From Syntrophaceae bacterium UBA1411 (GTDB lineage: Bacteria; Desulfobacterota; Syntrophia; Syntrophales; Smithellaceae): 5,845 bases of DNA. The notes under the pieces were generated by a model. The model was given only the letters and a program-made list of their open reading frames with translations, ran no database searches and was not told the origin of the DNA. The stretch spans positions 2,255 through 8,099 of the forward strand of contig DBPV01000085.1 in assembly GCA_002304995.1 (NCBI GenBank), read 5' to 3'. A program made the translations under genes and the position numbers. Below, piece by piece: positions 1-5,845 of this stretch (the first letter of the stretch is position 1; each line of letters starts with the position of its first letter).

Positions 1-90
1 ATCATCCAGGAGGGAAGAATCGTTCTGGAGGGGAGATCGGGCGAACTGATGAAGAACAATCTGGTGAAAAAGGCATATTTGGGGAGATAG
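1..90 (+). CDS. livF: LIV-type ABC transporter ATP-binding protein, C-terminal end only (partial)
   Basis: Frame 1 is open from the window edge to TAG at 88-90 and encodes 29 residues ending in LVKKAYLGR. Seen: the tail carries the pattern 'EGRIVLEG..(G)EL..N..V..AYLG', which is the characteristic extreme C-terminus of the LivF branch of branched-chain amino acid/amide ABC ATPases (LivG tails differ: 'eG.p.ei..np.V.eAYLG'). Walker motifs and the signature lie outside the window, so the call rests on this tail only. Known role of the family: cytoplasmic ATPase powering import of branched-chain amino acids, amides, urea or aromatic acids together with LivG, the permeases LivH/LivM and a periplasmic binding protein. 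The next gene starts 2 bases after the stop, with its ribosome binding site inside this gene's last codons. It is therefore the upstream member of the same operon, and the binding protein at 2834-4195 is its likely partner. Confidence 0.82.
   Translation: MIQEGRIVLEGRSGELMKNNLVKKAYLGR
81..86 (+). promoter_or_regulatory. Ribosome binding site for the first CoA-transferase
   Basis: GGGGAG lies 6 bases before the ATG at 93, inside the last codons of the upstream ATPase gene. This supports the ATG at 93 as the start and indicates tight, probably coupled, translation of the two genes. Confidence 0.7.
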
Positions 91-92
91 CA

Positions 93-1448
93 ATGGAAGA
101 TTATTTTTCTTATACGGCTCAGCTTTTTAATCCCGACGAAGCCCATTCCAAACCGGAGGCGCTCAAGGGGATCCGGGTGCTGGACTTTTCGCACGTGATT
201 TTCGGACCGATTGCCGCGCGCCTCCTGGCCGATTACGGCGCAGAGGTGATCAAACTGGAGCTGCCCTTTTACGGCGATCTCTGGCGTCCGGCGACCTACT
301 GGGGGAAGTACTGGAAACACTCCAACCCCATCTGGCACAACATCACGAAAAACAAGTACTTCATTTCGGTGAACCTGCAGCTGAAGGAGTCCAAGGAGCT
401 GATCTATAAAATGGCGGAAAAGGCCGATGTCGTGATTGAAAACTTTGCGCCCGGCACGGCGGACGCCTGGAACATCGGCTACGAAAAGATTTCCAAGATC
501 AATCCCAACATTATCTTCCTCAGCTGCTCGACCTACGGCCAGTTCGGCCCCATGCGTTATTTTCCGGGCTGGGATCTGCTTGCCCAGGGCGCAAGCGGTG
601 TGCTGACGCTGAACGGCTATCCCGACACGGACATTTATTACAAGCTGCCGGATTACGTGGGCGACTTCGTTCCCGGCAATTTCGCTTCGCTGGCCGTTTT
701 GATGGCGCTGTACCACCGGAAAAAAACCGGCAAGGGACAGTATATCGATATGGCGCAGACCGAGGGCCTGATGCGCATGCTCTACCATTACACGTACTTT
801 TCTCTTACCAAGGAAGCGATCGGTCGCACCGGCAACACCGATCCCACGATGATGCCGGCTTCCATTTTCAAAACCGCCGACGACAAATTTCTTGCGCTGG
901 CCTGCGCGACGGCACAGCAGTTCGAAAATTTTACGCAGGCGATCGGCATGCCCGAACTGGCGTCCGATCCGCGTTTTTCCGAAACGCTGGAACGGCTGAA
1001 GCCGGACAACGCCCAAGCGCTGACGAAGATCGCAAAGGACTGGATCCAGTCAAAATCCTGCACCGACATTCTCAAACTGGCCGGCGAGAAAGGCTTCCCG
1101 GCGGCGGAAGTGGCGGATGACTACATGATCGCCAATGAGGAATGGCGGCGCAAACGGGGCAGCGTCGTCCTCTTCAATGACGATGTGTACGGCAAGCTCC
1201 TGATTGCCGGCCCGTCCGCGCAGCTCAGCAAAACGCCGTCGCGCACCAAATGGCTGGCCCGTCCGCTGGGGTACCATAACCGGCTCGTGCTGAAGAAATT
1301 CCTCGATTTGTGCGAAGCGGACATCCAGGATCTGGAAAGGAAAAAAGTCATCGGGACATTTGACGACCGGCCGGGACTGAAGCCGCCGGTCTATTACAAC
1401 CTGAACGAGGATCCCATTTACAACTACGGAAAAGAGGTTAAGAAATGA
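93..1448 (+). CDS. Class III (CaiB/BaiF) CoA-transferase, catalytic subunit
   Basis: A 451-residue cytoplasmic protein expected to move CoA between acyl-CoA and a free carboxylic acid through an aspartyl-CoA thioester. Seen: the N-terminal family block at residues 26-56 (GIRVLDFSHVIFGP, then LLADYGAEVIKLE); ENFAPG at 116-121 (many relatives have ENFRPG); the block from I140 to P153 containing STYGQFGP; G190-D191, which aligns with the catalytic Asp169 of formyl-CoA transferase (Frc; D codon at 663-665); TGKGQYID at 212-219; and the C-terminal block TPSRTKW...LGYHN at 381-396. Length is slightly above the usual ~400, owing to about 35 extra C-terminal residues rich in Pro, Tyr and Asn. The start is set by GGGGAG at 81-86. 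The gene overlaps the next one by 4 bases (ATGA), and that neighbour lacks the catalytic Asp, so a hetero-oligomer is inferred, as in benzylsuccinate CoA-transferase BbsEF. The family also contains alpha-methylacyl-CoA racemase, but a tandem pair argues for a transferase. The acid substrate is not identifiable; aromatic or dicarboxylic acids are plausible. Confidence 0.9.
   Translation: MEDYFSYTAQLFNPDEAHSKPEALKGIRVLDFSHVIFGPIAARLLADYGAEVIKLELPFYGDLWRPATYWGKYWKHSNPIWHNITKNKYFISVNLQLKESKELIYKMAEKADVVIENFAPGTADAWNIGYEKISKINPNIIFLSCSTYGQFGPMRYFPGWDLLAQGASGVLTLNGYPDTDIYYKLPDYVGDFVPGNFASLAVLMALYHRKKTGKGQYIDMAQTEGLMRMLYHYTYFSLTKEAIGRTGNTDPTMMPASIFKTADDKFLALACATAQQFENFTQAIGMPELASDPRFSETLERLKPDNAQALTKIAKDWIQSKSCTDILKLAGEKGFPAAEVADDYMIANEEWRRKRGSVVLFNDDVYGKLLIAGPSAQLSKTPSRTKWLARPLGYHNRLVLKKFLDLCEADIQDLERKKVIGTFDDRPGLKPPVYYNLNEDPIYNYGKEVKK
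1433..1437 (+). promoter_or_regulatory. Ribosome binding site for the second CoA-transferase subunit
   Basis: AGAGG ends 7 bases before the ATG at 1445 and lies within the last codons of the preceding gene. Together with the ATGA stop/start overlap, it selects this start and suggests translational coupling, hence roughly equal amounts of the two subunits. Confidence 0.65.
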
Positions 1449-2767
1449 GCCCGAAAGAAGCCATTTATACACGACACGGTGGAAAAGGCGGCGACCGCGG
1501 TAAAATGCTGGCCGAGATCATGAACGCCGAAGGCAAACCGGAAGTGCTGGACGACATTCTGGTGCTCGATGTCAGTTCGGCCAATTTTGCCGGCATCGTC
1601 TGTGCAAGCCTGCTGGCCGAATTCGGCGCCGAGGTGATCAAGATCGAACCGTCCGGAGGGGACCCGGCGCGCCAGATCACGCCTTTCGGCGTAACGGTCC
1701 AGGGTGTAGGCATTCCGTTCATGTTTGAGGGCCGCAACAAGCGGTACATGACGCTTGATGTGAAAAACAGCGCAGAAGACAGAAAGACCTTCGCCCGCCT
1801 GGCGGCAAAAGCTGCGGTGGTCATCGAAAGCTTTCTGCCCGGCGAAATGGATGCCTGGGGCATCGGCTACCGGCAGCTTTCCGCTGCCAATCCAGGCCTG
1901 GTTTACGTCGCTTTATCCGCCTACGGTCAGTACACGGACAAGGCCAGGGAATCGGCCCGGATACCGGACACGGATGTCACATCGCAGGCCGGATCGGGGC
2001 TTCCCGCCCAGATGGGGGCGCCGCCCGAAGATCCTGAGCCCCTGAACTGGCCGCTGCGGGGCGGCATGTGGGCGGGCTGGTACATTTCGGGGCTGTCCGC
2101 GGCCTTCGGAGCCACCATTGCGCTGCTTCACCGGCAAAACACCGGCGAGGGCCAGATGGTGGACGTTGCGGGAATGGACGCCTACTCGTCCATGGTCGGC
2201 ATGCCGGCGACAATCGGCTTTACCTGGGAAAAAGCGCGTCCGCGCATCGGCGTGCTGGATTTCATTCTTTACCCCTACGGCCACTGGAAGTGCAAAGACG
2301 GATTTGTGGCGATCGCCGCGCCGCGCGATCATGATTTCCGGGCGCTCTTGAAGATCCTGGGCCTGTGGGAGCAGGAAGACGACTGGCGCTATTCGTCCGA
2401 CCGCATTCCCGATATCCTGGAACAGGCGCTTCATCTGCACAAGATTATCGAAGAGAAGACCATCCTTTACACTGCGGACGAACTGGTGAAAATGGCGCTC
2501 AACTACAGTCGAAAATCCGCGCGCTCCAAATGGCGGGGCGGCGGCGTCCCCATCGTCATGAAACTGATGACGCCGGAAGAGGCGATGTCCAACAAGCAGT
2601 GGGAGGTGCGCAAGGCGTTCCAGGAAGTGGAGGATGAAAAGCTCGGCAAATTCATCATCAGCGCCAATTTCGTTAAAATGTCCGAATCGCCTCCGCGGGT
2701 GAAATGGGTTTCTTCGGAAGTCGGCCGGGACAACGATTTTGTCCGGAAAAAATATTTAAGCGATTAG
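1445..2767 (+). CDS. CaiB/BaiF-family CoA-transferase paralogue lacking the catalytic Asp, probable non-catalytic subunit
   Basis: A 440-residue protein of the same fold as its upstream neighbour. Seen: an extra ~37-residue, Lys/Gly-rich N-terminal extension; the family block at 38-69 (ILVLDVSSANFAG, then LLAEFGAEVIKIEP); ESFLPG at 128-133 in place of ENFRPG; LSAYGQY at 157-163; TGEGQMVD at 233-240; and a C-terminal block SPPRVKW...VGRDN matching TPSRTKW...LGYHN of the neighbour. Counting back 21 residues from the TG.GQ motif, the catalytic Asp of the first subunit (GD, 190-191) is replaced by GW (211-212; TGG codon at 2078-2080). No Asp lies nearby in 'MWAGWYISG'. The reading frame is intact over the whole domain, which argues against a decaying duplicate. 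Inference: a structural or CoA/substrate-binding partner of the upstream protein, co-translated through the 4-base ATGA overlap. Alternatives are an enzyme using another residue or a distinct acyl-CoA-binding role. Family assignment is firm; the non-catalytic role is moderate. Confidence 0.85.
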   Translation: MSPKEAIYTRHGGKGGDRGKMLAEIMNAEGKPEVLDDILVLDVSSANFAGIVCASLLAEFGAEVIKIEPSGGDPARQITPFGVTVQGVGIPFMFEGRNKRYMTLDVKNSAEDRKTFARLAAKAAVVIESFLPGEMDAWGIGYRQLSAANPGLVYVALSAYGQYTDKARESARIPDTDVTSQAGSGLPAQMGAPPEDPEPLNWPLRGGMWAGWYISGLSAAFGATIALLHRQNTGEGQMVDVAGMDAYSSMVGMPATIGFTWEKARPRIGVLDFILYPYGHWKCKDGFVAIAAPRDHDFRALLKILGLWEQEDDWRYSSDRIPDILEQALHLHKIIEEKTILYTADELVKMALNYSRKSARSKWRGGGVPIVMKLMTPEEAMSNKQWEVRKAFQEVEDEKLGKFIISANFVKMSESPPRVKWVSSEVGRDNDFVRKKYLSD

Positions 2768-2770
2768 CAG

Positions 2771-2797
2771 GATCAAATTGTCGGCAGATGTTTGATC
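2771..2797 (+). repeat. Perfect 7-base inverted repeat in the spacer before the binding-protein gene
   Basis: GATCAAA (2771-2777) and TTTGATC (2791-2797) are exact reverse complements separated by 13 bases. A run of seven T (2809-2815) follows 11 bases after the right arm, too far and with too AT-rich a stem to be a convincing intrinsic terminator. It could be an operator half-site pair, a weak RNA stem that adjusts expression of the downstream binding protein relative to the enzymes, or chance. The whole gene-free spacer is only 66 bases (2768-2833), and I see no convincing -35/-10 pair in it. Confidence 0.5.
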
Positions 2798-2820
2798 GAT
2801 TCATTTGGTTTTTTTAAAAG

Positions 2821-2826
2821 AGGAGG
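2821..2826 (+). promoter_or_regulatory. Strong ribosome binding site that decides the start of the substrate-binding protein
   Basis: A perfect AGGAGG, embedded in the purine run AGAGGAGGGGG, ends 7 bases before ATG 2834 and 10 before ATG 2837. It rules out the in-frame TTG at 2792, which lies upstream of it, and makes 2834 the preferred start. Its strength fits a protein needed in excess over the membrane complex. Confidence 0.85.
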
Positions 2827-2833
2827 GGGTAGC

Positions 2834-4195
2834 ATGATGAAACAGGCAAACAGGGTTAAGATGGTTGCGGTGGCGGCACTGATACTGCTGGTTGCGGTTG
2901 CAGTCAGCGTGCCGTCCGTCTCGTCGGCCCAGCTGAAAGGTGAGGCGTTCGTAATCGGTTACATCGGTATGGTCGCCTCGCCCGGAACCAGGCCATGCAT
3001 GGACATCCAGAAAATGGCGGTTGAGGAAATCAACGCCATGGGCGGGATTATGGGGCGTCCGGTCAAGTACGTGGTCATGGACAACAAGGGCGACACGTCG
3101 CTTTCCGTGGAAGCGTTGCGGAAACTGGTCATTGAAGATAAGGCGAAATTCGTTTCCGTAGAAGGCCGTTCGGAAATCTGTCTGGCGGTGCAGGAGGCCT
3201 CCGGCATGCTGGCCAAGGAATATCCCCATATTTTGGTTTTCAACGGCCCGATGGGCGCGGAACTGACGGCGCGCATCATTGACCAGGCGCCGAAGTATGA
3301 TCACTGCTTCCGCGACTGGGATCCGGAACCGGCGCATTACGCTCAGACCAAGTATTTCTTCTGCAAGACCATGCCTCAGTACCAGAAGACAAAGCGGATC
3401 GCTTTCCTCTGGGAAGACCTCGCCTGGACGACCGAATGGCGCAGAGGCATCGGATACATCAATTTGCCCACCTGGGAAAAAATGGCCCAGGAATGCGGCC
3501 TGGAAGTGGTTTACAGCAAAGCGGTGAAGCCCCGCGGTACGATGTATCTGCCGATTCTCCAGGATATTAAAAAAGCCAACGCCGATTTGATTTTCTTCAT
3601 CAGCTCCTGGTTTACCGACACGGAATCCTTTGCCAAGCAGTGGGCGGATTCGGCAGCCCGGGACATTCAGGTGAACCTTTACGGCGGCGTCGCGCAGACC
3701 CGGGATTTCTGGCGGATGACGGGCGGCAAGGGCCTGGGGATCATCAGCTCCTTCACGGATCTTGATGATGTACCGCTTACCCCCAGAACCATTCCTCTGG
3801 TGAAGAAGGCGCAGTCCCGCAAGATCCCGATGCAGATCCACGTGCACATCGCTTACGCGGATATTTTCCACTTCAAGGCGGCCATTGAAAAAGCGGGCGG
3901 CACCGCCGATATCAAGAAGTTGATCAAGGCCATGGAAGATGTGGAAACCGTCTATTCGCTGGGCAAGGTGAAGTATGAAACGCGGAAAATCAAACCCTTC
4001 TATCATTCCCGTGTGCGAGTGGATGCGGCCAATCCCTACAAAACATATCCCGGCTATTACCTGCAGCTGATCGTCCAGTTCCAGAAAGACGGGAAAATCG
4101 CCTATCTGCATGAGTCCTGCGAGGAAAACGAACCCCTGGTGGCCAAATGGGTTGATCCCAAGCGCTACAGAACACCGGCGGAGTTGAGGAAGTAA
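2834..4195 (+). CDS. LIV-type (type I, Peripla_BP_6/LivK-like) ABC transporter substrate-binding protein
   Basis: A 453-residue secreted protein that should capture a small organic ligand in the periplasm and deliver it to the LIV-type importer encoded upstream. Seen, counting from ATG 2834: a Sec signal peptide with basic N-region (K3, R7, K9), hydrophobic core 10-24 and likely cleavage after SSA (30-32). There is no lipobox Cys, so it is a soluble periplasmic form. Lobe 1 starts at FVIGYIG (39-45), followed by the family-typical 'AVEEINAMGGIMGRPV' (62-77) and D83 in the DN.GD segment. NLYGGV...DFWRMTGGKGLG (281-302) and AYADIFHFKAAIEKAG (340-355) match conserved C-terminal family positions. 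At 453 residues it is longer than LivK itself (~370). The middle is rich in Trp and Tyr, including RDWDPEP (160-166). Relatives bind amino acids, amides, urea or aromatic acids; linkage to CoA-transferases favours a carboxylic acid over an amino acid, but this is inference. The gene follows the CoA-transferase pair after a 66-base spacer and is closed by a terminator. Confidence 0.9.
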   Translation: MMKQANRVKMVAVAALILLVAVAVSVPSVSSAQLKGEAFVIGYIGMVASPGTRPCMDIQKMAVEEINAMGGIMGRPVKYVVMDNKGDTSLSVEALRKLVIEDKAKFVSVEGRSEICLAVQEASGMLAKEYPHILVFNGPMGAELTARIIDQAPKYDHCFRDWDPEPAHYAQTKYFFCKTMPQYQKTKRIAFLWEDLAWTTEWRRGIGYINLPTWEKMAQECGLEVVYSKAVKPRGTMYLPILQDIKKANADLIFFISSWFTDTESFAKQWADSAARDIQVNLYGGVAQTRDFWRMTGGKGLGIISSFTDLDDVPLTPRTIPLVKKAQSRKIPMQIHVHIAYADIFHFKAAIEKAGGTADIKKLIKAMEDVETVYSLGKVKYETRKIKPFYHSRVRVDAANPYKTYPGYYLQLIVQFQKDGKIAYLHESCEENEPLVAKWVDPKRYRTPAELRK

Positions 4196-4219
4196 CCAGG
4201 GGGTGTTGAAGTGACCCGG

Positions 4220-4256
4220 AAAGGGCGGCGCTCGCAGGGGCGCCGCCCTTTTTATT
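4220..4256 (+). terminator. Rho-independent terminator ending the importer/CoA-transferase operon
   Basis: The arms AAAGGGCGGCG (4220-4230) and CGCCGCCCTTT (4241-4251) are perfectly complementary. The stem can extend inward by C-G, T-G and C-G pairs to a 4-base loop (GCAG, 4234-4237). The T-tract TTTTTATT (4249-4256) follows immediately on the plus strand. It lies 24 bases after the stop of the binding-protein gene. On the minus strand the hairpin is followed only by TTT, so it should work less well for the converging kinase gene, whose TAA stop (4252-4254) falls within the T-tract. Confidence 0.93.
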
Positions 4257-5845
4257 GCATGGAAGCGGACCGCTCCGGATTTTCGACGGCGGGGAGATAG
4301 AGATTGACGCTGGTGCCCTTTCCCGGCTGGGAATCGACCGTAATCCATCCGTCATGATTTTTAACGATGCCGAAGGCGGCCGCCATGCCGAGGCCGCGAC
4401 CGTAAACCTTCGTCGTAAAGAAAGGCTCAAAAATCCGTTGCAGCGTTTCGTGATCCATCCCGATGCCTCTGTCGACAACGCGGATGTAAACATATCGGCC
4501 CGGCTGGGCAGGCATTGCGGACGCGAAGGAGGAAGGATTGATCAGGGTCTGTCCGGTGGCGATGGCGACAAAGCCTCCCTGCGGCAGCGCCTCCAGAGCG
4601 TTGGCGACGACAGCCTCCACGGCCATTTTGATTTGTGTGATATCGCCTGCCGTAACGCCGATGTCGTCTTGCAGCTCCTGGACGATCTCAATGTCGGAGC
4701 CGGCCGGCAGGGACTGTGCGAGGACGACCTCGTTTACCACATCGTTGACGGAAAACGGCCGGGGCTGATATTTTCCTCCTTCGGCATAAGCGAGCAACTG
4801 ATCCGTGAGCCGGCTCATCCGGTCGGCCGATGTTTTCAGGGATCCCAGAAATTTCTGCGATTCCGGATGGTCGTCCCCGTTCATCTGCAGCATTTCAAGA
4901 CTGCCGTAAATGACCGCCAGCGCGTTGTTGAACTGGTGCGCGATGCCGCCCGCCAGCGTCGCAATGGCCTGAATCTGTCTCATATTCTGCATTTTCATTT
5001 CCATAACTTTTTTTTCCTGCTCCATGGCCATGCGTTCGGTAACATCGTAAACGGAACTGAAAAGCCTTGTCCATGAAGCTTCGTACCCTGCCGGAACCAC
5101 GCTGCTCACGAGGAGCGTCATGCGCCTTCCGTTCAGCGTTGCCGCTTTGACTTCCGCATTATAGCGGCCTGTCTGATAGACCGCTGCGATTCTCCGGGCT
5201 AGAAAACCGGCGCGATCCGGGGCAATGAGCCGCTTCCAGTTTTCGTTAAAGGCGGACGGCGTATCCGCGCCGCTAATTTTAAGGGTGGCCCGGTTTACGG
5301 CGGTAATCTGAATGAGGGAGGCGTATTGTTCGATGAGTTGGGGATTTTCCTCCAGGAAGACGGTCAGATTTTCGCGCGCCGGGACGGGCAGGCTGTCCAA
5401 AAGCGGTTTGACCTGGGACCAGTCTTCTTCCCACAGCGGCACGACGGACTCCTCGAAAAGACCGCGGTAGTGCAGTTCGCTTTCCGCCAGCGCTTTTTCG
5501 GAATGCTGACGCCGTTCTATCTCCTGCTGGAGTTCCCGGTTGGTTTGAAGCTGCCGCTCGACGGCCCGCAGGTACTGGTTTTCCGAAAAAACCAGTTCGC
5601 TTTGAATTTTCATGCGGATTATTTCATACGCCGCAGCGATGATCAACACAAAGACGAGGACGGCAATGGCGTTGAATTTGAACAGCTTGATATTGTATGC
5701 GTCGAAAGACGGCAGATCGTTGAGAAGAAAAAATATGAGCGCGATGCTGCTGAAAACGGCAGCTGTTACCAATCCGAAGTACCGTCCGAGGATGATGACG
5801 GCGGCCAGAGGGAACAAAACGATCCAGGGAAAAACAATATAGTAG
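4252..5845 (-). CDS. Membrane-bound PAS sensor histidine kinase, 5' end outside the window (partial)
   Basis: An inner-membrane sensor kinase expected to autophosphorylate on His and pass the phosphate to a response regulator not seen here. The frame is open to the right window edge: the codons upstream of the TTG at 5817-5815 encode hydrophobic YYIVFPWIV, so the gene starts beyond the window. Seen, in order: at least two hydrophobic segments (about 5845-5722 and 5676-5620) with GRYFGLVTAAV and LNDLPSF, resembling the DUF4118/KdpD-type membrane domain (tentative); a charged helical linker, probably coiled coil (about 5619-5473); a PAS-like domain (about 5475-5030) of the 'PLWEEDWSQVK' variety, ending in YDVTER; HisKA with H-box GGIAHQFNN (His codon 4936-4938); and HATPase_c with N-box ANALEAL, G1 VVDRGIGM, F-box IFEPFFTTK, G2 GRGLGMAAAFGIV and G3 GKGTSVNLYLP. 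All catalytic motifs are intact, so the kinase should be active. There is no receiver domain at the C-terminus. Its stop overlaps the terminator of the converging operon; no sequence feature links it to regulation of that operon, and its signal is unknown. Confidence 0.92.
   Translation of the reverse strand, partial: YYIVFPWIVLFPLAAVIILGRYFGLVTAAVFSSIALIFFLLNDLPSFDAYNIKLFKFNAIAVLVFVLIIAAAYEIIRMKIQSELVFSENQYLRAVERQLQTNRELQQEIERRQHSEKALAESELHYRGLFEESVVPLWEEDWSQVKPLLDSLPVPARENLTVFLEENPQLIEQYASLIQITAVNRATLKISGADTPSAFNENWKRLIAPDRAGFLARRIAAVYQTGRYNAEVKAATLNGRRMTLLVSSVVPAGYEASWTRLFSSVYDVTERMAMEQEKKVMEMKMQNMRQIQAIATLAGGIAHQFNNALAVIYGSLEMLQMNGDDHPESQKFLGSLKTSADRMSRLTDQLLAYAEGGKYQPRPFSVNDVVNEVVLAQSLPAGSDIEIVQELQDDIGVTAGDITQIKMAVEAVVANALEALPQGGFVAIATGQTLINPSSFASAMPAQPGRYVYIRVVDRGIGMDHETLQRIFEPFFTTKVYGRGLGMAAAFGIVKNHDGWITVDSQPGKGTSVNLYLPAVENPERSASMQ

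Noticed and set aside
93..2767. Alpha-methylacyl-CoA racemase or carnitine-CoA enzymes as an alternative for the two CaiB-like genes
   Set aside because: The family is shared, but racemases are normally single-gene homodimers. An overlapping pair with one Asp-less member, lying within a transporter operon, fits a heteromeric transferase better. No carnitine genes are visible.
2778..2806. Possible sigma70 promoter (TTGTCG, 17-base spacer, TCATTT) before the binding-protein gene
   Set aside because: The -10 match is poor and the -35 only partial; not enough to annotate without 5' end data.
2792..2833. TTG at 2792 as start of the binding protein
   Set aside because: It lies upstream of the perfect AGGAGG, would put a charged MIDSFGFFKRGGGS stretch before the signal peptide, and has no ribosome binding site of its own.
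2801..4348. 515-codon open frame on the minus strand opposite the binding-protein gene
   Set aside because: The plus strand holds a clear LivK-like protein with signal peptide, ribosome binding site and terminator. The antisense translation is rich in His, Arg and Gly with no recognisable domain, as expected of a shadow frame in GC-rich coding DNA.
4255..5076. 273-codon open frame on the plus strand opposite the histidine kinase
   Set aside because: The minus strand encodes all canonical kinase motifs over this stretch. The plus-strand product has no recognisable domain and begins inside the terminator region without a ribosome binding site.
5815..5817. TTG at 5817-5815 as the start of the histidine kinase
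   Set aside because: The frame stays open to the window edge, and the preceding codons encode hydrophobic residues that continue the membrane segment. The true start is most likely outside the window.

Overview
The window reads as a piece of a moderately GC-rich bacterial chromosome. It most resembles an anaerobic, syntrophic or sulfate-reducing member of the former Deltaproteobacteria (Desulfobacterota, Syntrophus/Smithella-like). That placement is an inference from gene content: a LIV-type ABC importer mixed with paired class III CoA-transferases, next to a membrane PAS histidine kinase. No rRNA, tRNA, mobile element or CRISPR array was seen.

Layout. Positions 1-90 hold the last 29 codons of a LivF-type ABC transporter ATPase on the plus strand. 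Two bases later begins a class III (CaiB/BaiF) CoA-transferase subunit (93-1448). It overlaps by 4 bases (ATGA) a second, diverged CaiB/BaiF subunit (1445-2767). A 66-base spacer with a small perfect inverted repeat leads to a secreted LivK-like (type I) substrate-binding protein (2834-4195). A strong hairpin plus T-tract (4220-4256) ends the plus-strand run. A sensor histidine kinase arrives from the opposite strand (5845-4252) and its stop codon lies inside that terminator. The kinase is cut by the right window edge. There is no gene-free stretch longer than 66 bases.

How the genes fit together. The four plus-strand genes look like one operon that captures an organic acid in the periplasm, imports it through a LIV-type ABC transporter (permeases presumably upstream, outside the window), and converts it to its CoA thioester by CoA transfer. 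The first CoA-transferase subunit keeps the family's catalytic aspartate (D191). In the second, the equivalent position is tryptophan (W212). The pair is therefore best read as one heteromeric enzyme with a catalytic and a non-catalytic subunit, comparable in organisation to benzylsuccinate CoA-transferase BbsEF. The substrate cannot be read from the sequence; an aromatic or dicarboxylic acid is a reasonable guess. Nothing in the window ties the histidine kinase to this operon.
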